Part shown: positions 1 to 5,784 of the stretch, piece by piece
Position numbering within the stretch: position 1 is the first letter of the stretch
Layout: each line of letters begins with the position of its first letter
NCBI GenBank assembly: GCA_005884855.1
Contig: VAZS01000071.1
Location: forward strand, 1-5,784
Direction: 5' to 3'
Origin: Alphaproteobacteria bacterium
GTDB lineage: Bacteria; Pseudomonadota; Alphaproteobacteria; Rhizobiales; Xanthobacteraceae
Length of the DNA stretch: 5,784 bases
The notes under the pieces: model-generated
Seen by the model: only the letters and a program-made list of their open reading frames with translations
Databases searched by the model: none
What the model was told of the DNA's origin: nothing
Position numbers and translations under genes: made by a program

Positions 1-24
1 CACAGCGTTTGCTGATGGCTAAGC

Positions 25-62
25 GAAGTGATGCCTGGGCGGTGAAGTAATGCCTGGGCCGC
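25..62. repeat. Imperfect 19-bp tandem duplication in the leader of the EF-hand gene
   Basis: Two adjacent 19-bp units lie at 25-43 and 44-62 and share GAAGT-R-ATGCCTGGGC, with 16 of 19 positions identical. A third GAAGT follows at 63-67 in the same period, but the match then stops. The tract ends about 40 bases upstream of the EF-hand start codon. It could be a duplicated regulator site or simple slippage; the sequence does not decide. The period is not a multiple of three, so it is not a typical in-frame protein repeat. Confidence 0.6.
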
Positions 63-104
63 GAAGTTCGCCGCACGCTTGCGGCAATTGCTCGGAGCTA
101 TGTC

Positions 105-884
105 ATGCTGCTTGCCCTCGGCGCCGTTTCGTCCGCACTGGATGCGCTGCAATCGCTGACCTCGTCCAAAGCGTCGTCAGCGCAGGGTACCGGTTTTAAA
201 CAGAACTCAGCTAGCCCATTCGATTTGGCGAGCAGCTCGGCGCCGGGAAGCCCGACGGCGGCTTCGGCTGCTACCGGGTTTTCTCACCTGTCGCCGGAGA
301 CCATGAGCGCGCTGCTTGCGGCGCAAGTCCAGTCAGCGGCAGCAGGCACTCTGGCGCCCGGCAGCCGGTCTGAGGCGCTACAGCACCTGTTCTCGCACAT
401 CGACGCTGACGGCAGCGGGAAGATCGACCAATCGGAATTCGAAGCCGCGCTCGGCGCGGGCGGGACTAATCTGGCGAAGGCCGACGAGGTGTTCGGCAGG
501 CTTGACACGGATCGCGACGGATCGGTCACGCTCCAGGAATTGTCTTCCGCGCTGAGGGGAAGCAAGGGCCACCATCACCATCATCAGTTCGGCGCTTCGG
601 ACGGATCGGGCGATGCTAGCGGGCCAAGCTCCGGCGGCCCAGCTTCTGATCCATTGCTTCAGGCATTGAGCGGCGCATCCTCCACCTCGGTAACCAACAG
701 CGATGGCTCGACCACGACTTCGGTGACCTATGCTGATGGCTCAAAGGTGACGATGACTTCAGCCGCCTCCAGCAAGCCATCGAGCGGTGCGACGTCATCC
801 TACAATTTCGTCGAGCAAATGATTGCGCGACAGGCGCAGGCGATTTCGACCGGTGCGACGAGCTCGGTGTCGCTCAACGTCTGA
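105..884 (+). CDS. EF-hand calcium-binding domain protein, Ser/Gly/Ala-rich
   Basis: The product has 259 residues. Two canonical 12-residue EF-hand loops are visible: D100-E111 (DADGSGKIDQSE) and D134-E145 (DTDRDGSVTLQE). Both have Asp at positions 1 and 3, an acidic or Ser residue at 5 and Glu at 12, so calcium binding is likely. The N-terminal 60 residues are Ser/Ala-rich with a short hydrophobic start (MLLALGAVSSAL) that lacks the positive charge of a normal signal peptide. After the EF-hands come a run of five His (156-160), a Gly/Ser linker, two 11-residue DGS repeats (NSDGSTTTSVT, YADGSKVTMTS, 198-219) and a C-terminal helix around FVEQMIARQAQAIS. I recall similar architecture in Bradyrhizobium EF-hand proteins of unknown function. 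The ATG at 105 is chosen because GGAG at 94-97 sits 7 bases upstream; an out-of-frame ATG at 100 is too close to it. A stop at 48-50 closes the frame upstream. Cellular location and role are unknown. Confidence 0.85.
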   Translation: MLLALGAVSSALDALQSLTSSKASSAQGTGFKQNSASPFDLASSSAPGSPTAASAATGFSHLSPETMSALLAAQVQSAAAGTLAPGSRSEALQHLFSHIDADGSGKIDQSEFEAALGAGGTNLAKADEVFGRLDTDRDGSVTLQELSSALRGSKGHHHHHQFGASDGSGDASGPSSGGPASDPLLQALSGASSTSVTNSDGSTTTSVTYADGSKVTMTSAASSKPSSGATSSYNFVEQMIARQAQAISTGATSSVSLNV

Positions 885-894
885 ACTACCCGAT

Positions 895-1890
895 TTACCC
901 AAACCGATCCTTCCACGCCGGCGGCGCGCCAGGGAAGGGCAGCGCGGTCGCAGCAAATACACCGCGAGCGATGGCGCGGGCCACGACATTGGCCGCGAGC
1001 ATGCCCAGTTCTGTCAGACCGACGACCGGATCAATCGTCTTTTCGCCAGTCGCGGCGGCGAACACCACGTCGCCATCCAGCGGCGCGTGCACCGGATATA
1101 TCGCGCGCGCGAAGCCGGTCTGCGCGATCACGGCAAGCCGTTTGGCCTGGGGTTTGGTAAGGACAGCATCGGTGACGACCACCGCCAGCGTGGTGTTTTC
1201 CACGGCCGTTGCCGCGCCGCCGCCCTTAAGACGCATTGCGAGCATTTCCGGTGTAAACGATAAGGGCAGCCCGCGTCCGCCATATTCGTCGCCGATTTCA
1301 AACGGCGACGCCCAGAACCAGGGCCCATCGCCGACCGTAGTGCTGCCGAGGGCGTTGACCACCGCAACCGCGCCGACAAGGACTCCACTTTCGGTCATTG
1401 CGGAAGCCGATCCCAGGCCGCCTTTCAGATTGGCCGAAGTGGCGCCGAGCCCCGCGCCGACGCTACCGAGCGCGAACTTGGTATCCGCCGCGGCAGCCGC
1501 AGCGTAGCCGAGGTCTCGGTAAGGAGCGAAGCGGCCCCATTTCTTGTCGCCGCCGTTCAACAGATCGAAACAGATGGCGCCTGGAACGATCGGAATGAGC
1601 GCTTCGCGTATCTGGAAACCGCGGCCCCGTTCGGCAAGCCAGGCCTGAACTCCGCCGCCGGCCTCGAGCCCGAACGCCGAGCCTCCCGAGAGCGCGATGG
1701 CATCGATCTTTTCAACCATGCTGACCGGATCGAGCAGCGCGTCTTCGCGTGTGCCGGGACCGCCGCCACGCACGTCGATTGCGGCAACGGACGGAGTATC
1801 GAAAACCACCGCGGTGACCCCTGACGCCAGCGCCTTGTCGTCGGCGTGGCCGACCCGGACGCCCTTGATGTCGGTGAGCAGATTTTTCAT
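895..1890 (-). CDS. P1 family (S58, DmpA/NylC-like) self-processing peptidase
   Basis: The product has 331 residues and belongs to the N-terminal nucleophile superfamily that includes the DmpA aminopeptidase, BapA beta-aminopeptidases and the NylC nylon-oligomer hydrolase. These are made as one chain and cleave themselves to expose a catalytic Ser or Thr. Here the site is most likely N232|T233 in AVENTTLAVVVTDA, which resembles the Asn/Thr site of NylC more than the Gly/Ser site of DmpA. Other conserved pieces are SGGSAFGLEAGGG (68-80), SANLKGGLGSAS (152-163) with K156, a probable catalytic Asn in VNALGS (178-183), and PLDGDVVFA (270-278) with the paired Asp residues 272 and 274. The length is normal for the family. 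There is no signal peptide, so it is probably cytoplasmic. The ATG at 1890 is preferred over an in-frame GTG at 1923 because it has GGGGAA 6 bases upstream and MKNLLTDIKGVRVGH is the usual family start. The substrate cannot be told from sequence. The gene converges on the EF-hand gene with a 10-bp gap and is separated from the liv genes by a terminator. Confidence 0.93.
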   Translation of the reverse strand: MKNLLTDIKGVRVGHADDKALASGVTAVVFDTPSVAAIDVRGGGPGTREDALLDPVSMVEKIDAIALSGGSAFGLEAGGGVQAWLAERGRGFQIREALIPIVPGAICFDLLNGGDKKWGRFAPYRDLGYAAAAAADTKFALGSVGAGLGATSANLKGGLGSASAMTESGVLVGAVAVVNALGSTTVGDGPWFWASPFEIGDEYGGRGLPLSFTPEMLAMRLKGGGAATAVENTTLAVVVTDAVLTKPQAKRLAVIAQTGFARAIYPVHAPLDGDVVFAAATGEKTIDPVVGLTELGMLAANVVARAIARGVFAATALPFPGAPPAWKDRFG

Positions 1891-1896
1891 CGCACG

Positions 1897-1902
1897 TTCC
1901 CC
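1897..1902 (-). promoter_or_regulatory. Ribosome binding site deciding the P1 peptidase start
   Basis: GGGGAA on the minus strand ends 6 bases before the ATG at 1890. This supports that ATG over the upstream in-frame GTG at 1923, which would add 11 residues (MRSSALAGERA) unlike the family's normal N-terminus. Confidence 0.7.
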
Positions 1903-1911
1903 AGCCAATGC

Positions 1912-1940
1912 AGATGATCGCACGGCTGCGCCGGGGTCAA
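1912..1940 (-). promoter_or_regulatory. Possible sigma-70-type promoter of the P1 peptidase gene (weak)
   Basis: On the minus strand TTGACC (1940-1935) matches five of six bases of the -35 consensus. It is followed after 17 bases by TCATCT (1917-1912), which is a poor -10. The resulting start would lie just upstream of the GGGGAA ribosome site and downstream of the alternative GTG at 1923. The liv terminator just upstream implies that the peptidase gene needs its own promoter in this interval, but this exact site is only a candidate. A direct repeat CTGCGC (1926-1931 and 1941-1946) overlaps or flanks it. Confidence 0.22.
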
Positions 1941-1970
1941 CTGCGCGGGACTGTATGCAGGGCCGAGTGG

Positions 1971-2005
1971 GCCAAACAAAAACGCCCCGGCAAAACCGGG
2001 GCGTT
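1971..2005 (-). terminator. Rho-independent terminator ending the liv transcript
   Basis: A perfect 10-bp stem, AACGCCCCGG (1981-1990) and CCGGGGCGTT (1996-2005), closes a 5-base loop (1991-1995). Read on the minus strand, the GC-rich stem is followed at once by a T-rich tract (TTTTTGTTTGG, 1983-1973), a textbook intrinsic terminator. The plus-strand side has only TTCAAAT, so termination in that direction would be weaker. It lies about 25 bases beyond the stop codon of the binding-protein gene. Confidence 0.9.
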
Positions 2006-2030
2006 CAAATCGCGGAAGGCCCTGCAGGTA

Positions 2031-3149
2031 TTACGAACCCTTGGGATTGATCTCGCTGTAATTGCCCTTGGCGTCCCACTTGTAAACGACATAGTCGAGC
2101 TGCTTGATGTCGCCTTTGGAATCGAACTCCATCTTGCCGATCACGGTATCCCAGGCGCCGGCCTTGATCGTGTCCATTACTTTCTTCGGATCGGTGGTGC
2201 CGACCTTTGCCACAGCTTGCGACCACACTTGCAGCGCGGCGTAGGTGTAAAGAGTATAGCCCTCGGGATCGATGCCTTTGGCCTTGAAGCGCTCGACAAT
2301 GCCTTTGGCGGTGGCCTTATTGCGCGGATCTGGACCGAAGGTGAACAAGGTTCCTTCCCCGGCCGGGCCGGTGATCGAGGCGAACTCCTTGTCGGCCAGC
2401 GCATCGCCGGCCATCAAGACGGTCTGCAGACCCTGATCGCGCATCTGGCGGAGGAGCAGACCGGATTCCTGATGATAGCCACCGACGAAGACCAGATCGA
2501 TATTGTCGCGTTTGAGGCGTGAGACGATGGCGTTAAAATCTTTGTCGCCCTTGTTGTAGGACTCGAACAGCTTTTCGGTCACACCGGCCTTGTTGAGCGT
2601 CTTCTTGGTTTCATCGGCCAAACCTTTGCCGTAGGTGGTCTTGTCGTTCAGGATGGCGATGTTCTTGCCCTTGTAATTTTTCGCAATGTATTCGCCGGCG
2701 ACCAAACCCTGCTGGTCGTCGCGCCCGCACATTCGCGCCACGTTCCAGAGCTTGCGGTCGGTAAACAGCGGATTGGTGGATGCCGGCGTGATCTGCAGGA
2801 CGTTGCCGTCGGCATAAGCTTCCGAAGCCGGGATCGAGGACGACGAACAATAGTGACCGGCCACGAACGGGATTCTCGCGCTGGCGATCTTTTCCGCCAC
2901 CGAGCGTGCCTGCTTGGGATCGCAGGCGTCGTCCTCGACATTCAGCGACAGCTTCTTACCCAGCACGCCCCCGGCCGCGTTGAGATCGGCCACCGCTTGT
3001 TCGGCGCCGTTCTTCATTTGACGTCCGAACGCGGATTCGCCGCCAGTCATCGGGCCCGCGACAGCCACCTTGGTGTCCTGCGCCAACCCTGCTGTCGTCA
3101 GCGTCAAAGACGCGCCAAATGCCAGACCGATCAATTTCAATAATCTCAT
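2031..3149 (-). CDS. livJ: LivJ/LivK-type branched-chain amino acid ABC transporter, periplasmic binding protein
   Basis: The product has 372 residues and is the periplasmic ligand-binding component of a HAAT importer (type I periplasmic binding fold). Residues 1-23 are a Sec signal peptide (MRLLKLIGLAFGASLTLTTA then GLA), with probable cleavage at GLA|QDT. The mature protein starts with the family pattern TKVAVAGPMTGGESAFGRQM. VEDDACDPKQA (71-81) and GHYCSSSSIPAS (98-109) closely match the E. coli LIV-binding protein; C76 and C101 correspond to its disulfide, and the Ser run and TPASTNP (121-127) form the ligand amino-group pocket. Length is normal. The ATG at 3149 is chosen over a longer frame reaching 3266 because AGGAGG at 3157-3162 is 7 bases upstream and the signal peptide begins exactly there. 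It follows livF after 129 bases and is followed by the strong terminator. The precise ligand (Leu/Ile/Val or broader) is inferred from the family, and the symbol could equally be livK. Confidence 0.93.
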   Translation of the reverse strand: MRLLKLIGLAFGASLTLTTAGLAQDTKVAVAGPMTGGESAFGRQMKNGAEQAVADLNAAGGVLGKKLSLNVEDDACDPKQARSVAEKIASARIPFVAGHYCSSSSIPASEAYADGNVLQITPASTNPLFTDRKLWNVARMCGRDDQQGLVAGEYIAKNYKGKNIAILNDKTTYGKGLADETKKTLNKAGVTEKLFESYNKGDKDFNAIVSRLKRDNIDLVFVGGYHQESGLLLRQMRDQGLQTVLMAGDALADKEFASITGPAGEGTLFTFGPDPRNKATAKGIVERFKAKGIDPEGYTLYTYAALQVWSQAVAKVGTTDPKKVMDTIKAGAWDTVIGKMEFDSKGDIKQLDYVVYKWDAKGNYSEINPKGS

Positions 3150-3156
3150 GCGCAAT

Positions 3157-3162
3157 CCTCCT
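3157..3162 (-). promoter_or_regulatory. Strong ribosome binding site of the binding-protein gene
   Basis: A perfect AGGAGG on the minus strand lies 7 bases before the ATG at 3149. It is clearly stronger than the sites visible before livG and livF, which fits the higher amount of binding protein that such importers need. It also fixes the start and excludes the 39 upstream in-frame codons. Confidence 0.85.
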
Positions 3163-3180
3163 CGATGGCTACGGGAAGTA

Positions 3181-3194
3181 CCCGGCAGGCCGGG
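3181..3194 (-). promoter_or_regulatory. Small GC-rich hairpin in the livF-binding protein intergenic RNA
   Basis: CCCGG and CCGGG pair around a 4-base loop, extendable by one wobble pair, about 20 bases upstream of the AGGAGG site. There is no T-tract after it on the minus strand, so it is not an intrinsic terminator. It could stabilise the 5' end of a processed binding-protein mRNA. The rest of the 129-base gap (3150-3278) shows no convincing promoter; a TGGC-N8-GCCA inverted repeat at 3241-3256 is too short to interpret. Confidence 0.3.
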
Positions 3195-3278
3195 CGTGAA
3201 AAAGTCCCTGCCATTGTCGGATGAATTTGCCCCGAAGTCATGGCCAATTTTCGCCAGGCGCGGCACTTGGCCGCCGTG

Positions 3279-4025
3279 CTAAGCCCGCCTGCCGCCTTCC
3301 AGATAGGCGGAGCGGATCTCAGGGCGTTGCAACAACTCGGTACCGGTTCCCTGGAGCGTAATCAGGCCATTGACCATAACATAGCCGCGGTGAGCCAGCC
3401 GCAGCGCGTGATTGGCGTTCTGTTCCACGATCAACACGGTCAAGCCGTCCTGCCGGTTCAGAGTGCGGATTGCGTCGAAAATCTGGCGTGCGATCAGCGG
3501 GGCCAGGCCGAGCGAGGGTTCGTCCAGCATCAACAGGCGAGGGCGGCTCATCAGGGCGCGGCCAATCGCCAGCATCTGCTGCTCGCCGCCAGAGAGGGTA
3601 CCGCCGCGCTGGGTCATGCGCTCCTTGAGGCGGGGAAACAACGTAAAGACGCGATCGAGCCCGGCCGCACGCTCGGCCTCGCTGCTGTCGGTCGCATCCG
3701 CGCCCATCTGCAGGTTTTCAGCTACCGTCATCCGCGGGAAAATCCGGCGGCCTTCCGGCGATTGCGCAATCCGAAGCCGCGCGATTTCATGTGTCGGCAC
3801 GTCCGTGATGTCGCGGCCATCGAACAGGATTTGTCCGGCGCGGGCGCGCGGCTTGCCGAAAATCGTCATCATCAGGGTCGACTTGCCGGCGCCGTTGGCG
3901 CCGATCAGGGCTACGATCTCGCCCGGGTTGATCTCGAGATCGACCCCTTTCAGCGCCTCGATCTTGCCATAGGCGGCGCGCAACGCCTGAATTGCCAGCA
4001 AGGGCTGTGCTGATGGCGCGGTCAC
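3279..4025 (-). CDS. livF: LivF, branched-chain amino acid ABC transporter ATP-binding protein
   Basis: The product has 248 residues, the usual length for LivF, and is one of the two cytoplasmic ATPases of the Liv importer. All nucleotide-binding motifs are present: Walker A GANGAGKST (42-50), Q-loop Q88 followed by SPEGRRIFPRMTVAENL (89-105), signature LSGGEQQ (144-150) and Walker B RLLMLDEP (163-170). The switch position reads IVEQNANHAL (199-208), with Gln202 where most ABC ATPases have His; this is normal for LivF. The C-terminus IRSAYLEGG is also typical. The start codon is GTG at 4025, and its GTGA overlaps the livG stop, so the two are probably translationally coupled; GGAGAG lies about 9-14 bases upstream. 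It is intact and in frame throughout, unlike the adjoining livG. Confidence 0.95.
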   Translation of the reverse strand: MTAPSAQPLLAIQALRAAYGKIEALKGVDLEINPGEIVALIGANGAGKSTLMMTIFGKPRARAGQILFDGRDITDVPTHEIARLRIAQSPEGRRIFPRMTVAENLQMGADATDSSEAERAAGLDRVFTLFPRLKERMTQRGGTLSGGEQQMLAIGRALMSRPRLLMLDEPSLGLAPLIARQIFDAIRTLNRQDGLTVLIVEQNANHALRLAHRGYVMVNGLITLQGTGTELLQRPEIRSAYLEGGRRA

Positions 4026-4552
4026 GTTCCGCTCTCCATCACAGCGATTGCTTCTTCCTCATCAGCTCCGAGATAGGCCGCGATCACCTTCGGATCATCG
4101 CGGACCTCGTGCGGCGAGCCTTCAGCGATCTTCACTCCATAGTCCATCACCACGACATGATCAGAAATTTCCATCACCACCGACATGTCATGCTCGATCA
4201 GGAGGATCGAGACGCCGTGCTCGTCCCGGATCGAGAGCAGTAACTCGCTTAGCGCAGCGCTCTCTCGCGCATTCAGTCCGGCCGCCGGTTCGTCCAGGCA
4301 CAAAAGCGCCGGCTCCGTGCACATCGCCCGCGCGATTTCCAAACGGCGCTGATCGCCATAAGCCAAATTGCCGGCGGCATCGTCGGCTCGCGCGAGCAGC
4401 CCGATCCGATCGAGCCAGAGCGATGCGTGGTCGATCGCGCGCTTTTCCGCGGCGCGCCAGGAGGGCGCGCCAATCAGACCGAGAAAAGTTAGTCCTGAGG
4501 CCAGCATCAACGCGTTATGCTGTGCGACCAGCAGGTTTTCCAACACGGTCAT
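4022..4552 (-). CDS. C-terminal LivG fragment ORF (no Walker A)
   Basis: This 176-residue open frame is the distal part of the broken livG and is what an automatic caller would report as an ABC ATPase. It holds the signature region (62-76), Walker B (82-89, ending DEP), switch H121 and the LivG C-terminal extension (KVIAAYLGADEEE). Its ATG at 4552 is the Met that normally sits inside FPGMTVLENL, so it is not a native start, and no good ribosome site precedes it. It overlaps the TGA of the 47-codon N-terminal frame as ATGA, so translational reinitiation could make the fragment. Without a P-loop it cannot bind ATP in the normal way, although it could still offer its signature to LivF's nucleotide site. 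Confidence 0.55.
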   Translation of the reverse strand: MTVLENLLVAQHNALMLASGLTFLGLIGAPSWRAAEKRAIDHASLWLDRIGLLARADDAAGNLAYGDQRRLEIARAMCTEPALLCLDEPAAGLNARESAALSELLLSIRDEHGVSILLIEHDMSVVMEISDHVVVMDYGVKIAEGSPHEVRDDPKVIAAYLGADEEEAIAVMESGT

Positions 4553-4604
4553 GCCAGGAAACAGTCGGACGTTCTGGAAGGTGCGCGCGACTTTCGCTTG
4601 CTTG

Positions 4605-4619
4605 GAGATAGCGAGAGAT
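4605..4619. other. livG: Probable deletion junction inside livG
   Basis: The N-terminal frame is recognisable through NDLS (codons ending at 4612) and the C-terminal frame from ISK (starting at 4609), so the break lies within a few bases of 4605-4615. The plus-strand junction GAGATAGCGAGAGAT carries GAGAT twice (4605-4609 and 4615-4619). This could reflect short-homology or slippage recombination, but a 5-base repeat may be chance. Confidence 0.6.
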
Positions 4620-4688
4620 CATTCACCGCAACGATACCGCCAAAACGCATGGTCAAATGATCGATGGTGAGAATGCAATCGCCGCTCA

Positions 4689-5784
<1,096 letters not shown>

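Noticed and set aside
3..50. Possible tail of an upstream plus-strand gene (ends AKRSDAWAVK, stop at 48-50)
   Set aside because: Only 15 codons are visible, no family is recognisable, and other frames stop in the same short interval, so coding cannot be supported.
574..588. HHHHH run in the EF-hand protein as a possible engineered tag
   Set aside because: It has only five His, lies inside the protein and is embedded in natural GC-rich sequence with no vector features.
823..1507. Plus-strand open frames opposite the P1 peptidase (823-1263 and 971-1507)
   Set aside because: These are Arg/Ala/Pro-rich shadow frames of the conserved peptidase on the other strand, without convincing ribosome sites.
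1908..2522. 204-codon plus-strand open frame opposite the binding-protein gene
   Set aside because: It runs through the terminator hairpin and is antisense to conserved LivJ-type coding sequence, with no recognisable domain.
3163..3278. Sigma-54-like promoter upstream of the binding-protein gene (TGGCAGG...)
   Set aside because: The -12 GC element is absent at the required spacing, so the match fails.
3412..3429. Gln in place of the switch His in LivF
   Set aside because: This substitution (VEQNA) is normal for LivF proteins, including that of E. coli, so it is not a lesion in itself.
3240..4013. 257-codon plus-strand open frame opposite livF
   Set aside because: It is antisense to a fully recognisable ABC ATPase, has no family motif and is explained by the GC-rich codon pattern of livF.

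Overview
The window comes from a GC-rich alphaproteobacterium, most likely Bradyrhizobium, Rhodopseudomonas or a close relative (Nitrobacteraceae). This is inferred from recognised protein families: a Bradyrhizobium-type EF-hand protein, and Liv permease and ATPase sequences that read like those of this group. No search was run.

Layout. Positions 1-104 are a short leader holding an imperfect 19-bp tandem duplication. Positions 105-884 (+) encode a low-complexity protein with two EF-hands. It converges, with a 10-bp gap, on a P1-family (S58, DmpA/NylC-like) self-processing peptidase at 895-1890 (-). A strong minus-strand intrinsic terminator at about 1971-2005 separates the peptidase from a high-affinity branched-chain amino acid (HAAT/Liv) ABC importer that fills the rest of the window. 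On the minus strand, in transcription order, the importer is livM (permease, 5' end beyond the window), livG (ATPase, broken), livF (ATPase, intact) and a LivJ-type periplasmic binding protein with a strong ribosome binding site. livH is not in the window and would be expected upstream of livM.

The main observation is that livG is not intact. Its first about 27 codons are present at 4692-4612, with the start overlapping the livM stop. The part that should carry the P-loop (Walker A) is missing, and the gene resumes in another frame at ISKQAKVARTFQN. I estimate that 50-60 codons are lost, with a net length of 3n+1. The first reading frame ends in a TGA that overlaps an internal ATG (ATGA), which leaves a 176-residue ORF with the ABC signature and Walker B but no Walker A. 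All the surrounding liv genes are intact.

In an intact system the periplasmic protein would capture amino acids, LivH/LivM would form the channel and the LivF/LivG dimer would supply ATP hydrolysis. Here the importer would have one normal P-loop subunit only, unless another livG copy exists or the gap is an assembly error.
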